Positions 46,516 through 57,709 of a stretch of DNA of 64,000 nucleotides are shown in pieces. The DNA lies in assembly GCA_947247005.1 (NCBI GenBank), contig OX365944.1, positions 4,786,501-4,850,500 of the forward strand, given 5' to 3'. Under the pieces are notes generated by a model that did not search any database, was not told the DNA's origin, and saw nothing but the letters and a program-made list of their open reading frames with translations. Numbering within the stretch: the stretch's first letter is position 1; each line of letters opens with the position of its first letter. Position numbers and translations under genes: made by a program. The stretch comes from Spisula solida (taxonomy: Eukaryota; Mollusca; Bivalvia; Venerida; Mactridae).

Positions 46516-46553
46516 TTCAGTTGCCTAATTTTGTTTCCTTTACTCTTGTTCAG

Positions 46554-46626
46554 AGATGACAACAAGACATCGGGAGAAGGCTTAGATGAAAGAAAAGAAA
46601 ATGTCCTGGACCATCTAAAAGGATAG
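46554..46626 (+). CDS. Possible small terminal exon (charged tail)
   Basis: After CTCTTGTTCAG, a phase 2 reading gives 23 charged residues (RDDNKTSGEGLDERKENV and a short end) and a TAG stop. The other two phases stop at once or after about ten codons. It starts with Arg-Asp like the exon at 61703 and follows a SINE-like repeat directly. Short length makes chance a real alternative. Confidence 0.3.
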
Positions 46627-47519
46627 ACATGAAGAGACAATTACCATAGAAATTGCCGAAATGAATTTGTATAGAAAGACTCTCTTTTGAAGCAGAGACA
46701 CAACTTACATTTAATTATGTGTAGTTTATTGATATTTCATTGCAATTGTCAAATTAAAAGTTGTTTTCACGTTCATTTGCAAATGCAATTGTTGTCTTTT
46801 AAGATTTAATACAATTACGATTAATTTTCATTTAATACAGTATGCTGTATATTCCATTTGCAATATTTCCCTATTGGACTTTTATAAACGGCCATCGTCA
46901 TATTTCGTATTCATGTAGTTATATACATGTTTTTTTTCATTATCAGATATTAAATCAGAGACATCTAATTTATCATAAAATTATTTTTGAAAATTAAGAA
47001 AAAAAGGTGAAATAATGTGTTTTTCTTTTTATTTGGATATAAAATTATAGGACGAACTATGAAGGTTTACCGAATATAAAAGCCCTGTGTGTATTTATAG
47101 GTATACTGCCCATCTGAAAAAGTAACAGCAATAACTATTGGATTCTTGTGATCACATTGAAGTGGCAGCTGACAATAACTCTCTATGTCACAGAATTATG
47201 TCTCTTCGATTCTAATACGTAACATCATCAACCGTGGTTTTATGTAGCAGTTTATTCCGGTTTGTGAGAACAAACACGACACTTCAAAGCAATCATTTTA
47301 CAGCATTTAAGAAATGTGTCTGTTGGCTCCATTAGTTTTTATCTGTAAATGTTAATCTACAATAAACGTTTCTAATTATAGAATTCATTTATGTAAATAG
47401 ATAAACCTATTTTATTAGTTCCACTTTCTTTCATTTGCTTCATTTAGCAACTTATTAAGACGAAACTGTTAGTGGGCGACCTTGTTCATACTATCACATA
47501 TTTCAGTGTTAACAGTGCA

Positions 47520-47670
47520 CACAAGCTAGTTTGACGAGTTGGTGTGGAATGGAAAGTTGTATGCAGACATGAATGTAACAGGGATAGGAAAATGTGCAGC
47601 CAGACCCTGGCTCGAACCCAGGATCCTTCGCATACAGGGTGATTGCTCTAACCACTAAACTAGCTTGCAT
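47520..47670 (-). repeat. tRNA-like element bounded by a short inverted repeat
   Basis: Minus strand reads AGCTAGTTTAGTGGTTAGAG (A box) and GGGTTCGAGCC (B box). The outer bases form an inverted repeat: CAAGCTAGTTT at 47521 and AAACTAGCTTG at 47657. Confidence 0.55.
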
Positions 47671-47814
47671 GTTATGTCTTTCTGTGTCTGGCATACCTAT
47701 GGGAAGACATACAGCATGTCATGTCAGGTTTAGAACAAAAGAACCACGGATACCAGTAAAACAGTAAAATGTAAGATGACCACTAGTAAATTCTTAGATT
47801 CCAACATGTCAATC

Positions 47815-48622
47815 AAAGATGGCCACCAGTAAAATCCAACATGGCAAGCAGTAGAATTCAAGAATCTAAGATGGCCACCAGTAAAATCTAAGAGGGCAAA
47901 CTGTAAAATCTAACATGGCCACCAGTAAAATCTAAGATGGCAAACTGTAAAATCCAACATGGCCACCAGTAAAATCTGAGATGGCAAACTGTAAAATCCA
48001 ACATGGCCACCAGTAAAATCTAAGATGGCAACCTGTAAAATCCAACATGGCCACCAGTAAAATCTAAGATGGCAAACTGTAAAATCCAACATGGCCACCA
48101 GTAAAATCTAAGATGGCAAACTGTAAAATCCAACATGGCCACCAGTAAAATCTAAGATGGCAAACTGTAAAATCCAACATGGCCACCAGTAAAATCTAAG
48201 ATGGCAAACTGTAAAATCCAACATGGCCACCAGTAAAATCTAAGATGGCAACCTGTAAAATCCAACATGACCACCAGTAAAATCTAAGATGGCAACCTGT
48301 AAAATCCAACATGGCCACCAGTAAAATCTAAGATGGCAAACTGTAAAATCCAACATGGCCACCAGTAAAATCTAAGATGGCAAACTTTAAAATCCAACAT
48401 GGCTACCAGTAAAATCTAAGATGACAACCTGTAAAATTCAACATGGCCACCAGTAAAATCTAAGATGACAACCTGTAAAATCCAACATGGCCACCAGTAA
48501 AATCTAAGACGGCAAACTGTAAAATCCAACATGGCCACCAGTAAAATCTAAGATGGCAAACTGTAAAATCCATCATGGCTACCAGTAAAATCTAAGATGA
48601 CAAACTGTAAAATTGGCACCAG
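47815..48622. repeat. Minisatellite, 44-bp unit, about 18 copies
   Basis: Units read AACATGGCCACCAGTAAAAT then CTAAGATGGCAAACTGTAAA. It is followed 30 bases later by a piece of the dispersed repeat that also borders the arrays at 13618 and 17126. Confidence 0.96.
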
Positions 48623-48653
48623 TAAAGAGTTAAAAAGACAACAAATCAGACAG

Positions 48654-48720
48654 GGAAGGTAGCACTCAACTGCAACCCCAAATTAGGTCAAGAAGTCACT
48701 AGATGCCTCTTCCATATACA
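48654..48720. repeat. Dispersed repeat (GGAAGGCAGCACTCAAC family), fragment 3
   Basis: AATCAGACAGGGAAGGTAGC followed by ACTCAACTG; only about 40 bases match. It sits between the 44-bp and 56-bp arrays. Confidence 0.6.
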
Positions 48721-48772
48721 GTTTGCAAGAAAAAGCGAACTCACGAAACACCAGATCATGAATGAGACCCAA

Positions 48773-49108
48773 GATAATTCATACGTTCCTGATAAAGCCT
48801 GGTAGCAACTAGTCTTTATAACTCCACAGTTAATTCATACGTTCCTGATAAAACCTGATAGCAACTAGTCTTTATAACTCCACAGTTAATTCATACGTTC
48901 CTGATAAAGCCTGGTAGCAACTAGTCTTTATAACTCCACAGTTAATTCATACGTTCCTGATAAAGCCTGGTAGCAACTAGTCTTTAAAACTCCACAGTTA
49001 ATTCATACGTTCCTGATAAATCCTGGTAGCAACTAGTCTTTATAACTCCACAGTTAATTCATACGTTCCTGATAAAGCCTGGTAGCAACTAGTCTTTAAA
49101 ACTCCACT
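48773..49108. repeat. Tandem repeat, 56-bp unit, 6 copies
   Basis: Units contain ATTCATACGTTCCTGATAAA and TAGCAACTAGTCTTTATAAC with almost no divergence, suggesting recent expansion. It lies 150 bases after the 44-bp array. Confidence 0.95.
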
Positions 49109-49644
49109 GAGAGACATATTGGATTAACGAGATGGCCACCCAAGCGGACAAAATGGGTTGGTATTCGATACTGATCTTATTTAATTGGAGGATAAGGATA
49201 GCCAATCATGTCGCCTGTTACTGACCAAGAGTTCAGTATGGTGTGATCTGATTGGTTGTCCATATCCTTAAGTCAAGGAAGATCAATATTTAATACCACC
49301 CCAGGAAACAATATACAATGGGGATAACGTATAGAACGGAAGTGACGGATTTTCGACTGTAAATTTCGTTGCTTCGGTAAGTAAATCTTGATTTTTTCTT
49401 AGACGTTATCAATGAAATCAACCTGCTCACCGTACCCGGCCCTGTCGCTACCTGCAGACCCAAGCCCATGTTCCCTCCAAATACCTATGATTAAGGAGAA
49501 CACTCGATTACAGTGCGGTTTTGGTTACTGCACCCCAGACGACCTGTCTTCAGGTCTTCAAACTTTCGACATCCAGCGCCAAAGTTATTGTCTTCACTTT
49601 TTGTGTTACTTTGGCGGCGGCGGCGGCGGCTTCGGCGTCACAAA

Positions 49645-50535
49645 TTGCTTGTCCGGAGCATAACTGTGTGACCTTAAGTTCAAATGACTCAAGATTTGGT
49701 ATGCATGTTTCTTGCAATAAGCCGAAATGCAGTGTGCAAGAACCATAACTCTAGCTGTCATATTTTTGAATTATTTCCCTTTGATTGATTTTATAAGAGC
49801 ATTTCTTGTCCGGAGCATAACTTTGTCACCTTAAGTTTAAATGACTCAAGATTTGGTATGCGTGTTTCTTACAATAAACCAAAGTACAGTGCGCAAGAAC
49901 CATAACTTTACCTGTCATAGTTTTGTAATTATTTCCCTTTGATTGATTTTATTAGAGCATTTCTTGTCCGGAGCATAACTTTGTCACCTTAAGTTCAAAT
50001 GACTCAAGATTTGGTGTGCATGTTTCTTGCAATAAGCCGAAATGCAGTGTGCAAGAACCATAACTCTACCTGTAATAGTTTTTGAATTATTTTCCTTTGA
50101 CTGATTTTATTAGAGCATTTCTTGACCGGAGCATAACTTTGTCACCTTAAGTTCAAATGACTCAATATTTGGTATGTATGTTTCTTGCACTAAGCCGAAG
50201 TGCAGTGCGCAAGAACCATAACTCTGCCTTGCACCATTTTTGAATTATTTCCCTTAGATTGATTTAATTTGAGCATTTCTTGTCCGGCGGATAACTTTGT
50301 CACCAAGAGGTTGAATGACTTGAAATTTGGTATGCATGTTTCTTACCAAAAGTCCAAGTGCAATACACAGGAATCGTAACTCTACCTTGTGCCATTTTTG
50401 ATTTGTGTCCCTTTGATTGATTTTATAAGCATTTCTTGTCCGTGGCATAACTTTGTCACCATAAGTATTAATGACTCCAAGATAGGTATGCATGTTTCTT
50501 GCTGTGACATTTTTTTGTCCGGAGCATCACTTTGT
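49645..50535. repeat. Modular repeat, about 5.5 units of 157-158 bp
   Basis: Each unit has TTGTCCGGAGCATAACTTTG, TTCAAATGACTCAAGATTTG, CAGTGTGCAAGAACCATAAC and ATTATTTCCCTTTGATTGAT; starts near 49651, 49808, 49966, 50124, 50282 and 50438. A CGG trinucleotide run (49613-49630) lies just upstream. Unit size recalls bivalve satellites of about 160 bp (from memory). Confidence 0.8.
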
Positions 50536-50693
50536 CGTTTTTAGTTCAGAGGACTAGAGAACTCTTGTGAGTCGATATGTAGCCCAATAGTGGATAGTTT
50601 TCCATGACAAATGTGCATGTCGTCAGGCGACACATGCGACTCGCGGAGCTTTTATTATTATAGTAGGCGACTAGTACAAAACCCATGTACATA

Positions 50694-50820
50694 CAGGGTG
50701 TTCAAAAAGCTCATTCACAAATTACATTATTATGAAGCATAAACATATACAATAAGTTAATATACGTGTAAAAATAGAACCGAAATCTTATTTTTGTGAA
50801 TGAACTTTTTTAAGACACTG
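50694..50820. mobile_element. Mariner-like short element beside the C1q-like stop
   Basis: Left CAGGGTGTTCAAAAAGCTCA and right TTTTGTGAATGAACTTTTTT...CACTG pair as inverted repeats (about 28 bp, a few mismatches). It begins 48 bases downstream of the C1q-like stop codon on that gene's strand. Confidence 0.65.
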
Positions 50821-50866
50821 CACAACTATCATTAATCCAACAAAAAGAAAGAATGCTTACACAACT

Positions 50867-50872
50867 TTTATT
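50867..50872 (-). terminator. AATAAA overlapping the C1q-like stop codon
   Basis: On the minus strand the end reads ACT GAA TAA AAG, so the TAA stop lies within a perfect AATAAA. If used, the 3' UTR would be only 10-30 bases. Further AATAAA matches downstream on the minus strand, for example near 50650, are alternatives. Confidence 0.4.
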
Positions 50873-51286
50873 CAGTTGCAAACAGCAACCAGCCTGAAAA
50901 GGTCGCGAATTTTACATCGTAGCTATTAACATTGCAACCTGAACCATGTGATCTTCTTATATATACGTGGTCACCAGCAACTACGTTCGTTACAATTAAG
51001 CCCGTAGCATGAGCCATATCAGAATTGGAACTATCATTAGCCATGATCACTCCCCTGGCATGACCATTCACCATTATTTCTGATTCATACCAGTTATGTC
51101 TGGATGTGGTTGCCCATGTAAACACGTATGTACCCGTCATTGGAACCACATAGATGCCATCGTCTTTGTTGTAGCCATTGCCTTCATCAGTTTCTTCCAT
51201 AGCAAACACCAGCACTTCGTGATCATGTAAGCATGTGTTAGCTGCTAGCGAGTGAGCGTAGAACGCAACATTCTCCGAGTAGGGCG
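50868..51286 (-). CDS. C1q-like exon 2: globular C1q domain and stop
   Basis: Starts after the acceptor TTTATTTTCAG on the minus strand and stops at TAA (50870-50868). It spans one full C1q/TNF-like jelly-roll domain of about 130 residues, with the aromatic positions conserved (VAFYAH, YVFTW, FATFSGWLLF). Confidence 0.92.
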
Positions 51287-54200
51287 CTGAAAATAAAAGC
51301 AAGGAAGTGTAACAGAGACTGAGCAGTACATGGCTAAGTGCTCAATCATGTTCTTATTTTTATTTTCCAGAAACAAGTTACTACAAGTTAATACACATTC
51401 ACACTTTGTTCCTACACATTTTGTTCAAAAAGATTACATTAAGTCAGACAGGGAAGGCAGCACTCAACTTAACCAGCCGAGCACAGAAAACACTAAAAAC
51501 ACACAAAGCACTGAAAACACGGCCTCCCGTCCCGAAAGTCTGCCGCCTAAGCCAGTCAAATTGAATGTTAAAACTGTAGCACTATTACCTAGATGGTAGC
51601 CCACCACCGTACATGAAATTACTTCTTAAACCACGACGTATTTTATGAAAACGACGAAAACACTCAATCCAGAAGTACATCGTCCTCATCAACAAAACAT
51701 TTATCAGACAGAATTGGTTAACGATATCGTTCGCTTGTACGAGGGAAGGTTAAAAATCAACAGGACTGGGTAGTTGGGAGTCCATCAGCACAAAAGTCGC
51801 GTATTTTTCATGGTCCATGGCATTTTTTAGTAGAAGTGTTTCAATACCATATTTGAATTGCCCAATACCAGTTGTATATGGTTTGGGTGGATGCCACGCG
51901 CAAAACCCTCTGTGAAGGTCATAAATGAGGTCAAAGGTCAATTAAGTAGCATACATCAAATTGCACCATATCTTGGTCAATTCTACAGGTAGAATGGTCA
52001 AAATGGTATCAAAATGAAGCTAATGAATTGGTTCATCATTTGCAATGATTTTATGCAAATTATCACATTTGCATACTCATGAATATTAATGAGGAAGTCA
52101 AAAATTTGTAAATTTTCGTTAAAAATCTACTAGTATAGTTGACAAATATATGCCATATCTTCCTTATTTCTATTATTTAAAGATCCGAATTGTACCAAAA
52201 TCATGTGAAGACATAGGGCTTTCGTTAAATGTATATTTTTATAGATAAATATAATTTAATTCCACCGAGAATAACCGCCAAAGGTGGATGGGGGTAAATT
52301 TAAAACAGAACGTAAAAATCTCAATACAGTCAGAATCAACATTAAACACTCATTAAACATATTCCTTATATCAACATATGATTTATTCGTGGAAATAGAT
52401 TTTAACTTACTTAAATATTATGCTAAATAACTCATTTGCATATTTATGAATATTGATAATGTATTGAACATGTATGACAAATAGCGTTCAAATAAGGATC
52501 TATATCTGAGTGATAAACAAGCAGTGCCTTTTAATAATTATACAAAATGCAACACATATGTCTCATTACAGAATATATGTTTGTACATGACATGTAGAAC
52601 TGTATTATTTATTCTTATAATCATCGGCAAACCACAGTAGTTTCTGCCGTTATTATACAAATTATACCAATTCCAATGAAAGAAAACATGTAGTGCCGTC
52701 AACGTAAAATGTCGCCCTGGTATATTAACCTCTATATTAATAAGTTGGTATTTTTAACAAACTACCGGGTATACGTATGTTCTTTTAGTTGCATGTATAG
52801 AGTCGTATTGGAGAACAAGAAAACGTTATTCTTAGCCAATTGCAGTTCATTTCTTTCGTACCCTGACTTGTCCGTACTTTCACAATGTTTATAAAGCCTT
52901 AGTTGATACAGTTTGTTGCTATTTTAATCAGTAGCAATATGTAGTAAGTAACGATGATTAGGACGGTATAGTATGCACATATGAGTAATTTCCTTTTTGA
53001 ACGTTTCTATTGTGACTTTACAAATCATAAGCTTATCAATAAAGACTACACAACTTGGATTCAAACGAGATAGAAAAAGTCGCCCGATGCGTCGAATTAC
53101 ATCTGGTCCTGATACTAGTATACCCATGCCACAATCAAACGATTATATCTTCCTAATGAGTTAAACCGAAGTCGATACTCGCTAAGTTACTTTCCTTTAG
53201 TTTGCGAACAAAGTCAGAGACGTTACTAAGAAAGAACGAGCTTGTTGTAAGAGAAAGCTACCACAATGTACAGAAGACAACGAAAAGACGCGAAGTTTGC
53301 CAAATGTCATCAAAAGATGCGAGGGTCATTTTATGCTTTGGGTGCTTCAAGCGAAGGATGCCTTACTTATTTATTATTGAGTTCTCTTCATTGATTCCGT
53401 TTTTCCTCAGGTTCGGCCTCTACTGTTCTTCGCCTTGCGGTTTTCAGTCTTGTTCTCGGTGTCTTAATGCCACGAGGTATCAATTGAGACGCTTGAAGCA
53501 TATACATTTCCCACTGCGTATGTCTTTGTCTAGGGGATGAACTCCCAATATGGGTTTGGGAGGCATCGTAAACAGGTTGCTCGTGGTCTAGGGGAAGTAT
53601 ATGGGAGGTCATCAGACAAGTTGTGACATCAGGAGGAATCATGATGATCAAGGAGTATCGGGGTGCATTGCAAAAACTCTCGATGTGCTCGAGACGTTAT
53701 GCGTCAATTCCTCTTCCTCGGGGATGTACTTCCGATGGATTTAAGAGCTTAGTAGGCGTCTATGATCCCATTTATCTCAGAGAAGGCATCCGGTGTCTCG
53801 GGTAAGCTTCATGAATGTTTTGGGGAATCTGGAGATATCTTGTCCAAACGCGAGTACATGTACATGCGTCAGGGAAATTCAATGCATGTATATTTTACCC
53901 GATGTATTCGCGCTGTCATGTCGGGAATAACCCGGGAAGGCATCACAGAAGCGCACCAGAGACTCGGAAATACCAGTTACTATGTTAAATTATGCGCTAG
54001 GCATCCCAGTGATATTTGGGACACATTCTCGGTCTCGGGATTACAATTTTGAATTGAAACTTCGGGTATGTCATGATACATTTCGGGTCATCGTGAGTAA
54101 TCGGGTGGGGATATCGGTAGACATCGGATGACTCCCGAGTTGTCCTGAAGTTATACGTTTGTCCAACTGCCTCGATGAGATACACCCGATGGAAATTAGG

Positions 54201-57200
54201 GACTTCGGGATGTGTTGGGATCAGGTTCTGCAAGAAAATCGGTAGTATCGAGAGACATACACAAATGTGTAATTCCTTATCTCTGATAAGTTCGCATCGT
54301 GTACCTTGGCATAGCCCCGACATATGTTCTGGGGAATTGTCCCAGTTACCGGAAGCCTACGTCTGATAGTAGTTGAATGAGACAGGTAGAATTTGTCAAG
54401 ATATAATATGTTAAAAATATTTGGGCCAAAATATTTTTCAGATTTGTCGTAGGTAGCCGTTGTGGAAACTTGACATGAGTATTTTCATGTTAGCTTAAAT
54501 TTGCTTGATATATTCGCAGATTCGCAACTTTGTTGTTTGGTTGTACTGTTTAGATTTTCCAAATTTGACGTAATCTATATAATGTTGATCAAAAAAGGTT
54601 CGCGATGTTTGTCTACTAAGTGTAATAATGTTGTCAACCTGATCAATGTATAAGTCTTCAAACTTGTTAATGACTCCTGTTTGTTAAAGCTCTATAAAAC
54701 AAGGCTTGAAATACTTCCGCCAAGAGGTTAAAAAAGAAGTTAAGTTACTAATATTCGAGGGCTGCTTTCAGCAGTTCAGCTGTTCAGCCACCCTTTGACA
54801 TTTTAACTTCCCTGGTCATTGGGCCACCTAAGGAACCCTGTGTTCGAGTTTCCCTGGGGAGACTACTTCTCTCCTGGTGAGTGTGCAGCCAACATCTATC
54901 AGCGGCGCCCAGAACTATCGAACGTGTATAGACATCGCCCTAACAGGCATCAATTCACACCTTGGTTGAGTGGAGCATGTGGGTTATTCTTGCTCAGAGA
55001 AATTTGAGCAGTAGTCGAGACGGGGATTGAACACGGGACCTTTCGACCCGAAGCGCGCCTCCCTACCTCTAGGTCACTGCTCCCCCAGTGATGTGAAGTG
55101 ATGCGCTCGAACTGCACACCGCAAGAGCAAACTACCAACCAGGCACTTGTATACGGATACAAGCCGCGATGCATCCATAATGAATACAGAAATCAAGACG
55201 TGATCTACTAATTCTTCATACTACTTGCATTGAACTGAGAAGGTGTTTGTAAATTCACGTGCTAATATATCCACCGTAAATGTTCACAATCAATCTAAAA
55301 CTAAACAGCGACATTGTAACTTGTCTTATTTGTACATATATACACTATTGTTTCATGAATGATTTGTGGCGTTTTCTGTATAGATTCATAGTTTAGAACT
55401 GCCAAGAACGTTATTGTCTTAAGCACTTAAGGGGGTATATGCACCTTGTGTTTAATGATCAAAGCTCCCACGGACGGGCATTGGTACCTGCTGTTTCTCG
55501 GTACTCTGTAGATGTTATAACACGAAAGGCATGCTTTAACTCTATATTCATTCTAATTTAAACAAGACATGAATTAAAATATCAATCTGGTGCTGTATGG
55601 AAGTATAATATAATGTAACGGTATTTATGCTTTAAAATGAACCATTCCCCACCTATTTTGAGCTTTTACAAAGGAACAAGTAAAAGTGTATGAACAATTT
55701 GCAATATCATTTTGATTATCATCATCTTTTTATATTCCTAAAGCATAATTTGAGCCTAGTTTTATGTTTGTTCTTATTTATCATACTAAACTCGAAAATA
55801 CTAATTGCAGCTCACGTGTATGCCTACGTTTAGGTAGCTTATTCCTCCTTAAACGAATGTTGACATATTTTAAATGAATTGGTACATTTCAAAACCAATA
55901 TAATAGTTGTTACTTGTAATCCCATTTAAATCAATGCAAACACAATATTACTTATTTATAATACTGTTGACGCTATTATGTTAGTTTGGGTTCATGTGTC
56001 ATTTTAACCCACACCCACTTTAAGCAAACGTGTGCCCTTAAATCATTGAGAAGGTAAGTGTCAAGTTAACCTATCAATAGCTTAGTATCTCACCATTAAA
56101 TAAGAATCATTTAGGCTTTCAAATAGCAAAAATGGCGACATTATAACACATAGATGGTTCACACACGTCGAATTTTTATGAAAAATATTGCTAATATTAG
56201 GTGTTCTCATCAATATTCATGAGTATACAAATGCATGAATTAATAAAAAGTTATTTTTATTAATAGCCCAGTGCATTAGCTTCATTTTGATACCATTTGT
56301 AAAATTTTTGACCGAAAACTGACAGAGATATAATGATATTTCGAGGGAGATATATAAAAAATGCACTCATTTGACCTTTGAAATAATTCTGAGAAAACGG
56401 GGCAAAATCACGGATGGCATCCGGCCGTTTCAGATTGTACACATATCAAAGATAACATATAGCATGGATGCCACATTCTACTCTCCGATGCCATGGCTCG
56501 TCATATTTTCTCCGTATGGACTCCCGACTAGGGGCCCTCACGGGTACAGTTTTAAATATTATACAAATATAATTACATAATATTGAATCGAAATTCAATT
56601 GCGAAAATTCGATATCTAATACAAGCATATCGAGTTCGTGTTGCATAACCCTACGAGTGTAAACTACATGAACTAGTGCGGTGTCATTTTGTGCGCCGCC
56701 GGGTCAGCGTTAGTGACCCTGTTTAATCAAATGTAACTCCCGGACCGCGTATTTGCTTTCGGTCATAATTGTAACCATGCCGGTTTTGTGACAATAGTCG
56801 TGTTAATCTTTGAACGTCCCTTGTATTAGATATACATGTACCAGTTACAATTGAGTTTACTACTCATACTTACAGTTGAAAACCTGTCTGCGTTGTGATC
56901 TATCTTGACGTACTCCGCTATCATCAGAATCATTTATAATTCTATGGATATCTCCGCTCACAGGTTGTTGGTCATCTTCAGCTTCCGGTGTGCCAATTTC
57001 GTCTACTTTGTACGTGGGTATTATTTGCAATTGCTCAATCGCGTTTTCTAAAACTTCCACACGGTTTTTGAGAATGATATTTTCATTTTGAACAGTTTCC
57101 AACTTCTCGCGCTGTTCCCGAATCAAACTCTCATGTTGTGACAACGTTTCAGTCTGTAGGATTAAAATACGTTCTAACTCATTCAAGCGTTCTTCAACAG

Positions 57201-57261
57201 TTATTCCACGCACACATCCAACGATTACGAAACACAAACCAACCAAGAAAGTTCTCGCCAT
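50868..57261 (-). CDS. Secreted C1q-domain protein with N-terminal coiled coil (two exons)
   Basis: On the minus strand, exon 1 (57261-56874) joins exon 2 (51286-50868) in phase 1, giving 268 residues. Exon 1 has a signal peptide (MARTFLVGLCFVIVGCVRG), then about 65 residues with heptad Leu/Ile spacing, a likely trimeric coiled coil, then an acidic linker. Exon 2 is the C1q globular domain: AFYAH, GYNKDDGIYVVP, GTYVFTW, and a final FSGWLLF. There is no collagen stretch, so this is a C1q-like rather than a complement C1q A/B/C type. Such proteins are greatly expanded in bivalves, where many act as secreted lectin-like recognition proteins (family knowledge); the role here is inferred. The upstream ATG at 57276 is possible, but the one at 57261 has the better context (AAG before, G after). 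The 5.6 kb intron is full of repeats. Confidence 0.87.
51440..51560. repeat. Dispersed repeat (GGAAGGCAGCACTCAAC family), copy 4
   Basis: TTAAGTCAGACAGGGAAGGC, then CACTCAACTTAACCAGCCGA and GCACAGAAAACACTAAAA. It lies in the C1q-like intron, 150 bases before the acceptor on that strand, and has no array beside it. Confidence 0.7.
51765..52270 (+). repeat. Left arm of a long spaced inverted repeat
   Basis: Starts near TAGTTGGGAGTCCAT and includes GGTATCAAAATGAAGCTAAT and ATACTCATGAATATTAATGA. The reverse complement of these blocks occurs in the same order at 56140-56530. It lies inside the C1q-like intron. Confidence 0.65.
53560..53655 (-). repeat. Dispersed repeat with CGAAGCTTCCCCTAGACCA core, inverted copy 3
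   Basis: Minus strand reads ATCATGATTCCTCCTGATGT, then TACTTCCCCTAGACCACGAG and CAACCTG, matching the copies at 34510 and 19660. Confidence 0.55.
54875..55086 (-). repeat. SINE-like repeat, family C, copy 2
   Basis: Minus strand head AGCAGTGACCTAGAGGTAGG and body matching 43186-43392 (CCAAGGTGTGAATTG, TGTTGGCTGCACAC). It lies within the C1q-like intron. Confidence 0.75.
56140..56535 (-). repeat. Right arm of a long spaced inverted repeat
   Basis: Minus strand order: TAGTCGGGAGTCCAT, GCCATGGCAT, GGATGCCATCCG, CAAAGGTCAAATGAG, ATGGTATCAAAATGAAGCTA and ATACTCATGAATATTGATGA, as in the arm at 51765. Divergence looks like 20-30 percent. Confidence 0.65.
56874..57261 (-). CDS. C1q-like exon 1: signal peptide and coiled coil
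   Basis: Reads from ATG at 57261 on the minus strand to the donor AACT|GTAAGT (GT at 57873 minus 1,000, i.e. 56873-56872). The coiled coil runs roughly from residue 20 to 85, with repeated Leu/Ile at a and d positions and Glu/Gln elsewhere (ERLNELERILILQTE). An RSQRRQ basic patch just before the junction could be a furin-like site (inference). Confidence 0.88.
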
Positions 57262-57316
57262 CTTGTCTGTAAGCATGAGAAAGCAGACTGTTTAGATGAA
57301 TTAACTTTGCACTGCC

Positions 57317-57322
57317 TTTATA
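57317..57322 (-). promoter_or_regulatory. TATA box of the C1q-like gene
   Basis: The minus strand reads CTATAAAGGC about 60 bases before the ATG at 57261. The spacing suits transcription start near 57290 and a short leader. It is not verified by transcript data. Confidence 0.5.
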
Positions 57323-57709
57323 GAAGGTCATTGTGAAAGATAACGAATATATATGGGCCGCATCATGGGAAAAGGGGTCTTAATGACATTTTTTTCAATA
57401 TTTATATTTTTATGTAGAATGAAAGCCAAATTATTTTCCTTTCTTATGACACCAATGTATGAAAGTTATTGAGTATATTCGTAGATTACCGTTCAAATAT
57501 GATCATTCTTGTGTTTCAATAATAATTTCTCATATCAAATGTAGTCCCCCGTGTATCAGTTTGAGATCAATGATTCAATTCGGAAAGAGCTAGAGCATGC
57601 AGTGCACAATGAAACACAGGAACATTCCCCACATCAGGCGAAATGCGCGAGGAGTTATCTTTTTAACATACACCGCAATGCTTAATACAAGGACACAATG
57701 TCCTTGTTA

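Larger units (their letters stand above)
52280..56130. other. Interior of the C1q-like intron between inverted arms
   Basis: Contains the SINE-like copy at 54875, the dispersed repeat at 53560 and unique AT-rich sequence. Several frames of 60-110 codons exist on both strands but overlap each other, lack recognisable motifs and show no splice-site support. No transposase was recognised. Confidence 0.55.

Noticed and set aside
47585..47670. Functional tRNA gene on the minus strand
   Set aside because: Box sequences look good but no complete cloverleaf with a paired acceptor stem could be drawn; it is bounded by its own inverted repeat.
53202..54323. Several frames of about 100 codons
   Set aside because: They overlap on opposite strands within repeat-derived sequence of the C1q-like intron and have no domain pattern.
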